This document shows, in pieces, positions 42,274 through 51,428 of a stretch of DNA of 64,000 nt; the first letter of the stretch is position 1; every line of letters starts with the position of its first letter. The position numbers and the translations under genes are program-made. Source of the stretch: Vreelandella sulfidaeris (GTDB taxonomy: Bacteria > Pseudomonadota > Gammaproteobacteria > Pseudomonadales > Halomonadaceae); contig AP019515.1 in assembly GCA_007182875.1 (NCBI GenBank), positions 1-64,000 on the forward strand, written 5' to 3'. The notes below the pieces were generated by a model. That model did not search any database. It was not told the DNA's origin and worked only from the letters and a program-made list of their open reading frames with translations.

Positions 42274-42932
42274 ATGTTCTCAAATCCGTAGCATCCGTAT
42301 GGCTTTTATTTCTAATCGTCATGTCGGTCTTCAGTATTTTAAACATAGATTTTACGATAACTGACGTTATATATCGCTTTCAAGGTAATGCCTGGACGTG
42401 GAAAGATGCCTTGATTACCCAAGATGTTCTTCACACAGGCGGTAAATGGCTGCTTAGCGATGGGTTTAGTCACACTCCTCCTTTGATACTAAGCACCGTT
42501 GTAACTCGTTTTAAAGCGTATCGCATGCCGCTTTTATATCTTTTTCCGCAACGTTTCTTTCTACGCTGCTTGTCGCAACGCTTAAACAACTTGTGAACAT
42601 GGAATGCCCTTGGGATTTAGTTCGCTATGGCGGGGAACGAGACTTTATTGGCTTGCTCAATACACGGCCTTCCTCCATGCCAGCATCCGCCTGCTTTCCC
42701 GCCGGGCATGCCAGCGCAGGCTATACGTGGATAGCCCCTACTTCTTTTTGCCGCCATACGGCCTCATTGGCGATGGGCAGGGCTTTCTCTGGGTTTAGGG
42801 CTTGGCCTTACGTTTGGGATCACTCAACAGTTCCGCGGGCGCACTTTCTCCCACGACCTCTGGACCGTCATGATTTGTTGGACCGTAAGCTTTGTCCTTT
42901 CAAGATTCTTATTACACCCCAGCGTTCATTAA
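42274..42932 (+). CDS. PAP2-family membrane phosphatase, frameshifted
   Basis: Membrane helices VWLLFLIVMSVFSILNIDF and the following, then VNMECPWDLVRYGG, FPAGHASAGYTW and, after shifts, RGAHFLSHDLWT with the catalytic His pairs of PAP2. About 220 residues. Homologues beside eptA/mcr-type genes act on undecaprenyl or lipid A phosphates. The start follows dgkA without a gap, and 24 bp separate it from eptA, so dgkA-pap2-eptA is one operon. Confidence 0.7.
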
Positions 42933-42956
42933 TCTTTTCATTCAGAGATCTTTTCG

Positions 42957-44615
42957 ATGCGTACTTTGCTATCATTGCCTTCAAATGCTGTTGGCACCGC
43001 TTGGCATTATCGCCCCACATTAAGCACGGAGCAGCTTGTCTTATGGGCCGTTGTCATATTCAGTGTTTTTACAATGTCCCTTTTGGCAACAAGCCTTTGC
43101 TGGCTATGAACCTCTTGCCGTCCAGACGTGGCTAACCTTTGCCACTATGTTTTGGTGATGACCTGTCTTAACTATTTAGCCTTTATTAGCATTGCTTTTC
43201 GAACACTGGTAAAGCCATTATTAACTTTACTTTTTCTGATTGCCGCTTTCGTCAGTTACTTTACTAGCTATTACGGCACCTATTTTGATACTTCAATGTT
43301 AGACAACGTGCTTCAAACGGATACTAACGAGGCACAGGAGCTTCTTACACCCGGATTACTGATTCATTTAATGCTCTTTCTGTTTGCCAACCATCATGAT
43401 TTGGCGCGTTAAAATCACACAGTCAACTTGAAGAAGGCAGTGTTGCGTCGCTTAGCTTATTGCCTTGCCAGCACTGCTATATTGCTGTTAGCAATTTTCT
43501 TATCTTACCAAGAAGTGTCGTCACTCATGCGCAACAATAAAGAGCTACGCTACTTGGTGACCCCAGGTAATTATATTGTTTCGATGGCGCAGGCCCTTTC
43601 GAGCCAACACGCTTCCGCGAATACGGTGCGTTCCCCGGTGGGTGAGGACGCCAGTATCAGTTCACAAGCGGGTGACAAACCCACACTGCTCGTCATCGTG
43701 GTGGGCGAAACGGTACGGGCGGCGAATTGGGGTTAAATGGTTATGAACGCCAAACCACACCCAAACTTGCCCAGCAGCCTGACGTTATCAATTTTTCAGA
43801 TGTTTCCTCATGCGGTACAAGCACAGCGGTCTCATTACCCTGCATGTTTTCATTACCAGGGCGTGCCGATTACGCTAAATCGTATGCTCAGCAATATGAA
43901 TCCTTGCTGGACGTATTAGCCCACGCCGGGTTAGAGGTCACCTGGCTTGATAACCAGTCAGGCTGTAAAGGTGTCTGCGACGGAGTGACGACAAAAGCGC
44001 TATCGCCAGAAGAGTATGCCTCTTTGTGTCAAGATGGGCGATGCTTGGATGAAGCACTGGTTCAAGCCTTGACCAAGCAAATTAGCGGTACCTCAGCTGA
44101 TCAGGTTGTTGTGCTGCATCAGCTAGGCAACCACGGCCCCAGCTATTACCAACGCTACCCTGATGACTACGAACGTTTTGTTCCCGCTTGCACCACCGCT
44201 GATTTAGCCAAGTGCTCAAGAGACGACATTACCAACAGCTACGACAATGCCATTCTGTATACCGACACTGTGTTGGATCAGGTGATTGAGATGTTAAAGC
44301 GTCAGGATGACTACGCAACTGCGATGATCTATCTCTCTGATCATGGTGAATCACTGGGTGAAAAGGCCTATATTTGCACGGTATTCCTATGCCATTGCTC
44401 CCGATGAACAGACCCATGTGCCTATGGTTTGGTGGCTTTCCAACTCATTTTCAAAGCAGCGAGGACTCGATACGGAGTGCTTACGCCAAGTCTCTGATCA
44501 AGCCGCTTCCCACGATAACTTATTTCACAGCGTGCTGGGGTTGCTTGGCGTAGCAACGGACGTATATCAGCAGGCAGAAGATATTAGCCAAACGTGCCGG
44601 AGCCTCGCCAATTAA
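42957..44615 (+). CDS. eptA: EptA/MCR-family lipid A phosphoethanolamine transferase, frameshifted
   Basis: About 550 residues after correction. N-terminal membrane helices (FRTLVKPLLTLLFLIAAFVS, RRLAYCLASTAILLLAIFLS). The periplasmic catalytic domain has VIVVGETVRAANWGLNGYER (metal-binding Glu), SSCGTSTAVSLPCMFS (nucleophile Thr), VVLHQLGNHGPSYY, and YLSDHGESLGE (metal-binding Asp-His). Paired Cys are present as in MCR/EptA. The enzyme moves phosphoethanolamine from phosphatidylethanolamine to lipid A and can lower polymyxin binding. I cannot tell from sequence reading alone how close it is to any named mcr gene. Four or five indels, none at a catalytic motif. Confidence 0.85.
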
Positions 44616-44621
44616 TGAATG

Positions 44622-44638
44622 CTTAAGTGATCGTTAAG
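44622..44638. promoter_or_regulatory. PmrA-box-like repeat 3
   Basis: CTTAAG, 5 bp, GTTAAG just after the eptA stop. Could control the gene at about 44.7 kb. Confidence 0.45.
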
Positions 44639-44662
44639 TATTCCATGTCAAGCTGCTCTCCA

Positions 44663-45054
44663 CTCTGCTCAACTATCCTGGTGTATGCACATGGTTTTAT
44701 CGCATCTATTGGACTCCAACCAAGGTTTTGGAGACGGCTACTACCCAAAAATGGCAACAGCAGGGGCTTGGTAGACGGTGTCAATACCTCTATACATTCT
44801 GCTAAATGGCTTTCCTTTAGAGCCAGTGTTGTTTTAATTACTTTACTATCGACTCTGCTGTGGTTAACGGAATAGAAAGAATCGAGATCATCATCGCCAT
44901 ATTAAGTGTAACGTCAAGTGGTATGTCACAGTTACTTGGACGTTATTATTCTATCAGTGTATTGAAAGTAGTTGAAAATGATTTGATAGATACGCTCGAC
45001 GCATTAGGAGCTGCAGGAGTTGGAACCTTAATAATTTTATATCTATTGGATTAA
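44663..45054 (+). CDS. Hypothetical membrane protein, frameshifted
   Basis: Two frames join near 44870. The first has NTSIHSAKWLSFRASVVLIT with a membrane helix. The second has VVNGIERIEIIIAILSVTSS and DTLDALGAAGVGTLIILYLL, ending in a helix. Downstream of a PmrA-box-like repeat and eptA. Family unknown, start uncertain. Confidence 0.35.
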
Positions 45055-45310
45055 CACACTTAATGTACGCTATTGAAAAAATTCACTTATTAATGCAACT
45101 AGGCTAAAAGTAAAGACTGAGGAAACATGGCTAGCCTATGCTAAGTGTCTTATACAAGACGAACTATATTTTTAACGTTTTGACTTGTTTATCTAGCCGG
45201 AAATGATAATGTTGGGAGCCTTTTAATACCCGACGAATTTACTTAAGTATAGCAGTAATTTTGGGTGACTTGGTTTAGAGCGTCGGATTTTCAGCTAGAG
45301 ACACCATGTC
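45055..45310. promoter_or_regulatory. AT-rich region upstream of mntP
   Basis: About 255 bp without an ORF, much more AT-rich than its surroundings. A manganese yybP-ykoY riboswitch often precedes mntP, so I looked for its conserved core and did not find it. CTTAAG occurs singly at about 45241. Confidence 0.35.
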
Positions 45311-45866
45311 ATGACATTTGCCACCATATTGATTTTGGCCTTTTCCATGTCGGCAGATGCCTTCGCTGCTTCCATCAGCAAAGGCGCTGAGCTACAAAAC
45401 CCTCGTTTCGGCACGCCATCAGCATTGGGCTGATATTTGGTACTATCGAGACCATAACACCTTGCTGGGCTGGTTGGCCGGGGTAGCATCGCAGCGCTTT
45501 GTGCAGGCTTGGGATCACTGGGCTGCGTTCTCAATCTTATTGGTTATTGGTTTACATATGGTGTATTCGGGCCTATGCAAAGAAGACAAAATAGCCCAAG
45601 AAAAGCAAACACTGTGGTTATTGATATTAACGGCTATTGCTACGAGTATTGATGCCATGGCCGTTGGTGCAAGCCTTGCCTTTATTGATGCCAATATCAT
45701 CGCTACCAGCTTAGCTATTGGTTTAGCCACTACTGTCATGGCATCAATTGGCACCTTATTGGGTCACCAATTTGGCAAATACGTTAGCCACTGGTCTGAG
45801 CTGATCGGTGGGATCGTTTTAATTGGTATTGGCCTGGGAGTGTTAGCCGAACATACTGCTTTTTAA
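45311..45866 (+). CDS. mntP: Manganese efflux pump MntP, frameshifted
   Basis: About 185 residues. Starts MTFATILILAFSMSADAFAA with the S.SxDAF motif, and the second half repeats it as LTAIATSIDAMAVGASLAFI. Six membrane segments. LIFGTIETITPLLGW (corrected) is also conserved. MntP exports Mn(II). One indel near 45420. Confidence 0.8.
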
Positions 45867-46169
45867 TTGATCTTTCCTGATCTGTGTCATCCAGAGACAG
45901 TGTTAAAGCAATATGCGTAGCAACCCTCTGGGAAAGAGGACTGTTCACGTAGCATAAACGCAGAATCGAACTACTGATGCTTTTCCTTGCAGGTCACCGG
46001 AACCGGAGCTTCGAGCTGAAGTGTAGATCATGCTCTTTCGTCTTTGTGCCCAGGATGCGGTATTACAGTAAGTGAAGGATGTTGTCAGCCAAAATGGTCA
46101 TACAAACGTTTCTTGTGCCTTTTGTCATGTCACGACGTCCATTTCGTGTGATGACAAATCGATTACAAA
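45867..46169. other. Gap between mntP and the decayed nreB
   Basis: About 300 bp. No gene seen. An imperfect inverted repeat (TTTGTCATG...GATGACAAA) spans 46119-46160 at the 3' end of the decayed gene. Confidence 0.35.
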
Positions 46170-46886
46170 GATGTGTCGATGCCTGCCCCTCGGGTGATGG
46201 TGAGGATGGCGATGCGGTTCAGACCCTCCCAGACCTCATGTTCATGCTGGTGATGGTCGTCATGGTAGTGCAGATGGAGTGCTCCACAGGAGCATGGTCA
46301 TGCTAGAGCGCCACCGGAACCCGTGACGGCCAGAGACGGTCGCGAGCGCCTGTTCGCCCAGGCCCGGAGCGGACATAGACCACGGTGTTAACGATTTGCA
46401 TGGCCCCGGCGACCGAAACCGCTATGTTCAGGGCAAGCATCCCTCACAGCCGGGGCGTTTTCAAGTAGATTCGCATGCCGTGGGAGACCTTGCGCCAGTC
46501 ACTTAGCGCTTCGTCATCCGCAGTTTGGGGCGACAGCAGGACCACCGAGACGACCAGGAAGGCCAGACTATTGAGCAGGAACAGCACATCGAAGCTCATC
46601 ACCATCAGCAGCGCGGCAGACGCGAGGCGTAGGCTTCGACCAGTGACGCGATGCCCACATAGGCCACCATCTTAGCCTGCCCGGCCACCAAGTCATGGGC
46701 CAGCAGCGCTAGGGCGACCGTCGTTAAACCGTTGCCGACGAGGGCGGTGACCTGGGCCAGGAACGAGTGACGATAGATACGATGAGCCAGCACCTGGAGC
46801 ACGGGGCCCTCCTCGATGTGTTGCAGTCGGTTACAGGCGGCATGCTGGGATGAACGATTCACATAACTTTCTTCTGTTGCAAGCAA
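46170..46886 (-). pseudogene. Decayed NreB-like exporter, two internal deletions
   Basis: Reading the minus strand, the start (VLQVLAHRIYRHSFLAQVTA; GLTTVALALLAHDLVAGQAK; YVGIASLVEAYASRLPR) is homologous to the NreB at 33.7 kb. It then jumps to ALLMVMSFDVLFLLNSLAFL and, after a second gap, to the His-rich tail HLHYHDDHHQHEHE. About half of the membrane segments are missing, so this is a true pseudogene and not only frame errors. Confidence 0.75.
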
Positions 46887-46889
46887 GCC

Positions 46890-46925
46890 ATACTACCCCT
46901 AGTATCTATACTACCTCCTGTACTG
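46890..46925. promoter_or_regulatory. Candidate RcnR/FrmR operator pair
   Basis: ATACTACCCCTAGTAT (46890-46905) is an AT-flanked inverted repeat around a four-base G/C tract, the RcnR-type operator layout. A weaker second copy ATACTACCTCCTGTACT follows at 46908. They lie between the decayed exporter and the divergent regulator. Confidence 0.6.
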
Positions 46926-46950
46926 TTTCCTTCTCCACAGAGACGACCAC

Positions 46951-47217
46951 ATGCACACGATCAAAGACAAAGCGAAGCTGCTAACTCGTGTTCGACGCAT
47001 TCAGGGCAGGCAGCCGCACTGGAAAGGCAACTTGATAAGGAAGGGGATTGCACTGCCGTGCTGCAACAGACTGCCGCGATTCGCGGCGGTCAATGGGCTG
47101 ATGGCAGCCATAATAGAGGGACACCTAACTGATCACATCGTCAGGGAGCCCGAATTGGAGCAGCGGCAACAAGATTTGGACGCGGTGCTACAGGTCATCA
47201 AGTCCTACCTCAAGTAG
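46951..47217 (+). CDS. RcnR/FrmR-family repressor, frameshifted in the middle
   Basis: Starts MHTIKDKAKLLTRVRRIQGR. The true middle, by homology, is QTAALERQL...CTAVLQQTAAIRG, shifted here between about 47015 and 47090. The end AVNGLMAAIIEGHLTDHIVR has the HxxxH pair, and the regulator is of the R-I-GQ family. Distinct from the repressor at 33.4 kb. It probably once controlled the decayed exporter. Confidence 0.7.
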   Translation: MHTIKDKAKLLTRVRRIQGRQPHWKGNLIRKGIALPCCNRLPRFAAVNGLMAAIIEGHLTDHIVREPELEQRQQDLDAVLQVIKSYLK

Positions 47218-47251
47218 GAGAGAAAGAAGCCTGGCACACAGAATATTCAAT

Positions 47252-47443
47252 ATGGATGAGAGCAATGATCAAGGCCGCCACCCGCTCGAAGAAAGGATCA
47301 AAGGCCCTGGCGCGGTACGACCATCACCTACGCCTGGGGTGATTTCTACCATGAAGCGATTACAGTTATGCGCTCCGGCTTCCTTGCTGTGTTTCAGCAC
47401 TGAGGAACTGGCCTTGCTTCTTGTTGGTACGAGTACTGAGTAG
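47252..47443 (+). CDS. Short hypothetical ORF
   Basis: 63-residue ORF (MDESNDQGRHPLEERIKGPG) with no clear ribosome site. A different frame over the same bases (KAATRSKKGSKALARYDHHL then DFYHEAITVMRSGFLAV) looks more protein-like, so this may be a frame-broken small gene. Low support. Confidence 0.25.
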   Translation: MDESNDQGRHPLEERIKGPGAVRPSPTPGVISTMKRLQLCAPASLLCFSTEELALLLVGTSTE

Positions 47444-47453
47444 AAAGTCCCTG

Positions 47454-47831
47454 ATGACAACAGAACTAATCTCGAACGCTAAACAATGGGCTCGCACGAT
47501 CAAACGGGATGTACACGCCGTCTGGCTTGCCGCTCGCGATCCACGTACCCCATGGTTTGCAGAGGTGTTGGCAATGATTGTCGCAGCCTATGCCGTCTCA
47601 CCTATCGACTTGATCCCCGACTTCATCCCCGTACTCGGCTACGTGGACGACATCATCATTGTCCCACTCGGGATATTGTTGGTGGTGAAGCTTACACCAC
47701 CAGAGGTCATGAACGAGCACCGAGCAACCGCTGACGCAGCCTCTGAACGCCCGGTAAGCCGCATAGCTGCTGGCGTGTTTATCGCTATCTGGTTCTTCTT
47801 CGCCACCTTCTTGGCAAGAATGCTCCTATGA
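47454..47831 (+). CDS. YkvA-family (DUF1232) membrane protein
   Basis: Intact, 125 residues. AEVLAMIVAAYAVSPIDLIP DFIPVLGYVDD contains the DUF1232 core (YA.SPIDLIPD.IP..G..DD), followed by a hydrophobic segment (IIIVPLGILLVVKL) and a C-terminal helix (AAGVFIAIWFFFATFLARML). Function of the family is not settled. It commonly occurs near metal transport genes. Confidence 0.75.
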   Translation: MTTELISNAKQWARTIKRDVHAVWLAARDPRTPWFAEVLAMIVAAYAVSPIDLIPDFIPVLGYVDDIIIVPLGILLVVKLTPPEVMNEHRATADAASERPVSRIAAGVFIAIWFFFATFLARMLL

Positions 47832-47962
47832 ATATATCCAATACGTAATGTGGCAGGTACAACCTGCCTTATATTAGCGCGGAAAACCTGTCGACCCAAT
47901 GGCCTGATAGAGGGTAGGTGGCTCGCGGGAAGTCTCGTGGGCTAATAACGAAGGAGACATAA

Positions 47963-48864
47963 ATGTCAGACCACGATCATAGCCATAGTGGCGGCAAGAC
48001 CTTGTTGTTCGCACTGGTCTTCACTACAGGTTTTGCAGCTGTCGAAGTGTTCGGTGGCCTGATAGCTGATTCGCTTGCCCTGTTGTCGGACGCAGGCCAC
48101 ATGCTAACCGATTCATTGTCGCTAGGATTGGTGCCTTCGCTGCTTGGCTGGCCAAGAAGCCAGCATCGCGTCAGCACTCCTTTGACTCAAGCGTGCTGAA
48201 ATCCTCGGCGCTCTGTTTAACGTGCTGTTTATGTTCGGGGTGATCGTATTCATCGCTTACGAGGCGATCCGCCGCATGGCAGATACACCCGCCGTTGCCG
48301 GAGGCATGGTTTTGGCGATAGGCGGGCTCGGTTTGCTGGTGAATATCGTAGTGGCTTGGGTGCTGATGCGTGGAGAGCAAACTATAAACGTCCGCGGAGC
48401 GCTTCTGCACGTAATGGGAGACTTATTGGGCTCGGTAGCTGCGCTGGTTGCTGGGGCGGTCATTTATCTGGACGGGCCGCCCATTGCGGATCCGATCCTG
48501 TCTCTTTCGTCAGCCTATTGATACTGGTGTCCGCCATTCGGCTACTGCGTGAGGTGACGCATGTCTTGATGGAAGGCGTGCCAAAGGAATTGATGCGCAT
48601 GAAGTCGGCTGCGCTCTAGTCCGGGTCGACGGTGTCTGCGCTATCCATGACATGCATATTTGGAGCCTGTCATCAAACAGCCAGGCTCTAGTGGCACATA
48701 TCGATGTGGAAGCGATGGAGCGATGGGAAGAGATACTGCCGCAGCTGCAAACGATATTGCGGGAGCGCTTCGATATTGCGCACAGCACCCTACAACCCGA
48801 AGATGCCGCTATCCGCCATGTTTGTGATGCCGATCCTTATTGTGGGGCTGGTAAGGTGAATTAG
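47963..48864 (+). CDS. czcD: CzcD-type cation diffusion facilitator, frameshifted
   Basis: Starts with a His-rich MSDHDHSHSGG, then ALVFTTGFAAVEVFGGLIAD SLALLSDAGHMLTD with the H..DA.HM metal site. Later frames add RRMADTPAVAGGMVLAIGGL, RGEQTINVRGALLHVMGDLL (HxxxD), LMEGVPKELM and the C-terminal domain CAIHDMHIWSLSSNSQALVA. About 300 residues. Exports zinc, cobalt or cadmium by proton exchange. A GAAGGAG site lies before the start. Three indels. Confidence 0.8.
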
Positions 48865-49287
48865 GAGACAACCGGCAGAAGGTCCCGCCGAGGCTGCACG
48901 TAGCAGCATCAATAACTATAGCGCCACTTGATACCCATTATCTCTATCTGGGAATGTACGCCCCGGAGTCCTGCTCCTGAGCCGCTCAGGAGCGTCCGTA
49001 TCAACACTTTTGGCAACGCCAAGTGCTTTCCAACGTGCGGCTTGCATTGTTTCAGAGAAACGGTCACAAGGGCGCGCTCTATATAAACTCAACATAGAGA
49101 TTGTCGCAGCAATTATTGTTTAGTCGCAGCAATTGTTGAAAATGACACCAGCGCCTTGCTAATGACGTTGTTGGGCAGGGGGATATTGCACAGTCAGCTC
49201 TAGAAACAGCCCTGCCTGGCGGCTGAGGCTGAGGGGAACGTTGCACAGCAGCAATTAAAGATGTGAGAAATGCTTTGTTCAGCGTGA
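48865..49287. other. Gap between czcD and the 49.3-kb unit
   Basis: About 420 bp without a supported gene. A perfect 10-bp-arm hairpin GCTCCTGAGC C GCTCAGGAGC lies at 48973-48993 and may terminate czcD transcription. A 12-bp direct repeat GTCGCAGCAATT occurs at 49103 and 49123. Confidence 0.5.
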
Positions 49288-49313
49288 AGAAAGACCCTCA
49301 AAAGAGGGTCTAG
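49288..49313 (-). terminator. Terminator after the 49.3-kb gene
   Basis: Minus strand AGACCCTCTTTTGAGGGTCTTTC: 8-bp perfect stem with a T run. Confidence 0.85.
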
Positions 49314-49323
49314 GAAAAGCTCA

Positions 49324-49722
49324 TCAGAACATTTCGAGCTTTGGAATGTTATCAGCGGCGGTATCGATCCCTTCAAGAAGCTCGATGCCGCGAGCCAGTG
49401 CATTCTGAGCCAGCTCAAAAGCACTAGCGTTAAGACGGGCATTATTATCGTCCCTATTGACCTCAACCCCACTTCTTGCGAATTCAACATCGCTCAAAAG
49501 CACGGGTTGGCTACCTATCTTTACTTCGACCTTGGCGGACAGCATACCGAAGAACCACTTATGCTCAGCAAAAGCTTCCTTATCGGAATCTGAGTACCTA
49601 TCGAAGAAGTCCGGGGTCACCACTGGATCATTGTCGAGCATCAGTGTGACGGTTAAGTGGCCATTCGTACCTGTAACGGTGTCACCACAGATTGCAAAGC
49701 CGTCAAATTTATTAAGTTCCAT
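49324..49722 (-). CDS. Hypothetical protein in a leader-terminator unit
   Basis: Intact, 132 residues. It starts MELNKFDGFAICGDTVTGTN, has TVTLMLDNDPVVTPDFFDRY and KIGSQPVLLSDVEFARSGVE, and ends DNIPKLEMF. Mixed alpha/beta, acidic, no membrane segment. Leader C precedes it and a terminator follows, so it is transcribed alone. The intact frame shows that not all genes here carry errors. Family unknown. Confidence 0.6.
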   Translation of the reverse strand: MELNKFDGFAICGDTVTGTNGHLTVTLMLDNDPVVTPDFFDRYSDSDKEAFAEHKWFFGMLSAKVEVKIGSQPVLLSDVEFARSGVEVNRDDNNARLNASAFELAQNALARGIELLEGIDTAADNIPKLEMF

Positions 49723-49786
49723 GATCGTTCCTCTCTCATTCCTGCTGAATTGCAGGTCTCAAGAAGAGATAGGGACTCCACTGACA
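49723..49786 (-). promoter_or_regulatory. Shared structured leader, copy C
   Basis: Minus strand: TGTCAGTGGAGTCCCTATCT, TTGAGA, hairpin CCTGCAATTCAGCAGG, AATGAGAGAGG, ATG. One of the clearest copies. Confidence 0.75.
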
Positions 49787-49814
49787 CAACTGGTGAGGCT
49801 CTGTGCAGCGCAAT

Positions 49815-49843
49815 GAAAAGGCCCCTCGATCTTGAGGGGCCTT
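49815..49843 (-). terminator. Terminator after the 49.9-kb gene
   Basis: GAAGGCCCCTCAAGATCGAGGGGCCTTTTC-type stem (minus strand), 10-bp arms, T run. It closes the unit at 49880-50185. Confidence 0.85.
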
Positions 49844-49879
49844 CAGGATGAAATAAAATCTCGTTAAGCCTCAATGAAA

Positions 49880-50185
49880 CTACAGGTTCTCTCGAAACCC
49901 TAAGGCTTTAAGTTTCTTAATAAACTTTTCTGGAGTTATCTCTTTGCCATCCAGTTCAGCCAGTAAATTCAGCACATCTTGCATAGAGTACAGGGCTTTC
50001 CAATCATCCTGATAAACATGCAATAAAGGGAGTGATTACCCACTGAATGCAGAACTCCCCGGCTGTCCCACCATCGATATGGTACAACCCGATATAAATC
50101 TGCTCAGTGGCCCCTGCTGGAGGCTCATCCCATCCATACTGCTGTTGAGCATGTAACCCTTGAAGCAGCCCTCGAACTCTTTCAT
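49880..50185 (-). CDS. Small hypothetical protein, frameshifted
   Basis: Start at 50185 after leader D. Corrected product of about 100 residues: RVRGLLQGLHAQQQYGWDEP, IYIGLYHIDGGTAGEFCIQW, then LLHVYQDDWKALYSMQDVLN and ITPEKFIKKLKALGFRENL. Two indels. Family unknown. The C-terminal half is helical and charged. Confidence 0.5.
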
Positions 50186-50247
50186 ACGGTCTCCTTAGTC
50201 ATTCCTGCCCGTTGCAGGACTCATCATTGGTAGGGCGCAGAGTGACC
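50186..50247 (-). promoter_or_regulatory. Shared structured leader, copy D
   Basis: Minus strand: GGTCACTCTGCGCCCTACC, GATGAGT, hairpin CCTGCAACGGGCAGG, AATGACTAAGGAG, ATG. Confidence 0.7.
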
Positions 50248-50313
50248 CTTGGAGGCCTTGAGTGCTAGATGGCCGCAACCAGTCGATAGGCTACAGTATA
50301 AAACATGGACGTT

Positions 50314-50724
50314 TCACGCAGCCGCCCGGTCGAGCATTGACCGAACGTGCGGATTCGCATCCCTACCATCACCTTCGACTCCCTGGGCAGGTCGATTGAG
50401 TGAGGCGCCAGCCCATAGAGCCACAGCAGCAGACCGGCTCACCCCGGCAGTGCAGTGAATGACCAGCTTCACCGGCCTGCGATCGCTGGACCACTGGCGA
50501 ATCCACCCAGAAATTCTCTGTGCATCCTCGAGCGTCATGGGTTCTTCGCAGCCGAAGCCTTCACCGGGAACGACATCATCAAACTGCATTAAGAGAACAT
50601 CATCCCCTTTGCCAAGCGAGTTGAACGCTCGTCAAGCCCTCGAATGGACAGGACTACAGTATCGGCGCTTGCTTGCCGGCGCTCGATGTCACGTCGACTT
50701 GTATATTCGATGCTAGTGATCATT
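50314..50724 (-). CDS. Dual-specificity/tyrosine phosphatase-like protein, one frameshift
   Basis: Start at 50724 (MITSIEYTSRRDIERRQASA). After a shift near 50610: DDVLLMQFDDVVPGEGFGCE, DAQRISGWIRQW and the P-loop LVIHCTAGVSRSAAVALW. The HC(x5)RS motif with Cys and Arg intact and the general-acid Asp upstream mark a cysteine phosphatase. About 136 residues. A stray phosphatase in a plasmid unit could act on host phosphoproteins or nucleic-acid 5' phosphates. The start overlaps the end of the preceding gene by 12 bp. Confidence 0.65.
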
Positions 50725-51055
50725 GGTTATCTCATTCCGGTTGGTTAGGGCATGGAGGGCTTGCTCGCGAACTCGTCCTGCGAGGTGAATCCTCATCGCA
50801 TACTCGACGGCCGCGGAGCGAGATCGCTTTCGTGAAGCCAGGCGATTGATGTGCTGCTGGGTATCGATCACCAGGGCTTGTGCGGCAGCGACATATCGCA
50901 ACAGGGTTTCGCGTTGGGGTACTTAGGATGGGAGCAATCCCATGACAGGCGAATACAAGCCTCGCCAATGACGGACGACCGAGAAAAGGATTATCCAGAT
51001 AGTGTGTCACCAGCGTCTCGCCGGCCTGATCCACCTGCTCAACACGTTGCTGCAT
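50713..51055 (-). CDS. Hypothetical protein, frameshifted
   Basis: Start at 51055 (MQQRVEQVDQAGETLVTHYL), then NPFLGRPSLARL. After a shift near 50910: RYVAAAQALVIDTQQHINRL, SRKRSRSAAVEYAMRIHLAG and ALHALTNRNEITNDH. About 113 residues, helical and basic. It overlaps the phosphatase gene, so the two form one transcript. Confidence 0.45.
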
Positions 51056-51125
51056 GCGATCCCCTATTGTCCCCAGGCTCATGAATGGCTGGTTATAGGG
51101 AGTTAGGGATGGCAATGACACAGAA
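51056..51125 (-). promoter_or_regulatory. Leader-like sequence, weak copy F
   Basis: Minus strand: TGTCATTGCCATCCCTAACT, then ATGAG and a GGGG-rich segment before the ATG. The TGTCA and CCCTA parts fit; the hairpin is not clear. Confidence 0.4.
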
Positions 51126-51129
51126 TGAG

Positions 51130-51166
51130 AAAGCCCCAACTAGCGAACTAGAAGGGGCTTGAAGGT
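51130..51166 (-). terminator. Terminator after the 51.2-kb gene
   Basis: Minus strand AAGCCCC TTCTAGTT CG ... GGGGCTT TC: nested arms CTAGTT/AACTAG extend the stem to about 15 bp; T run follows. Confidence 0.85.
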
Positions 51167-51182
51167 AAAACCTTGAATCTGA

Positions 51183-51354
51183 TCAGCTGAAAGCTGCAGA
51201 TTTGCTGTGCAAGACAGCTTTACCTGGAGCGAAATGCCACAGGGATTCCTCAAGGAGGTTATTATCAGGACTGCTGACGTAAGCGCCCTTGCGTGATAGC
51301 CGAAAAGCCCGCGGGCCTTGTCGAAACAACCTGACAATCAACCTTAGAGGTCAT
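51183..51354 (-). CDS. Small hypothetical protein, one frameshift
   Basis: Start at 51354 (MTSKVDCQVVSTRPAGFSAI), shift near 51280, then SPDNNLLEESLWHFAPGKAV and a stop at 51183. About 57 residues. Preceded by leader G and followed by a terminator. Family unknown. Confidence 0.4.
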
Positions 51355-51428
51355 CGTGATTAGCAATTTCCGTTTCCATACCGTTCAATGAACGGCCTCG
51401 CCAATAAGATAGGGACATGGGTGACATC
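51355..51428 (-). promoter_or_regulatory. Shared structured leader, copy G
   Basis: Minus strand: TGTCACCCATGTCCCTATCT, CGAGG, hairpin CCGTTCATTGAACGG, then ATGGAAACGG. The distance from hairpin to start codon is longer than in A-D. Confidence 0.6.

Noticed and set aside
42957-44615. Naming the gene as a specific mcr variant
   Set aside because: Family motifs are clear but a numbered mcr assignment needs an alignment I cannot run.
45055-45310. yybP-ykoY manganese riboswitch before mntP
   Set aside because: The conserved core was not found by eye; the region is only AT-rich.
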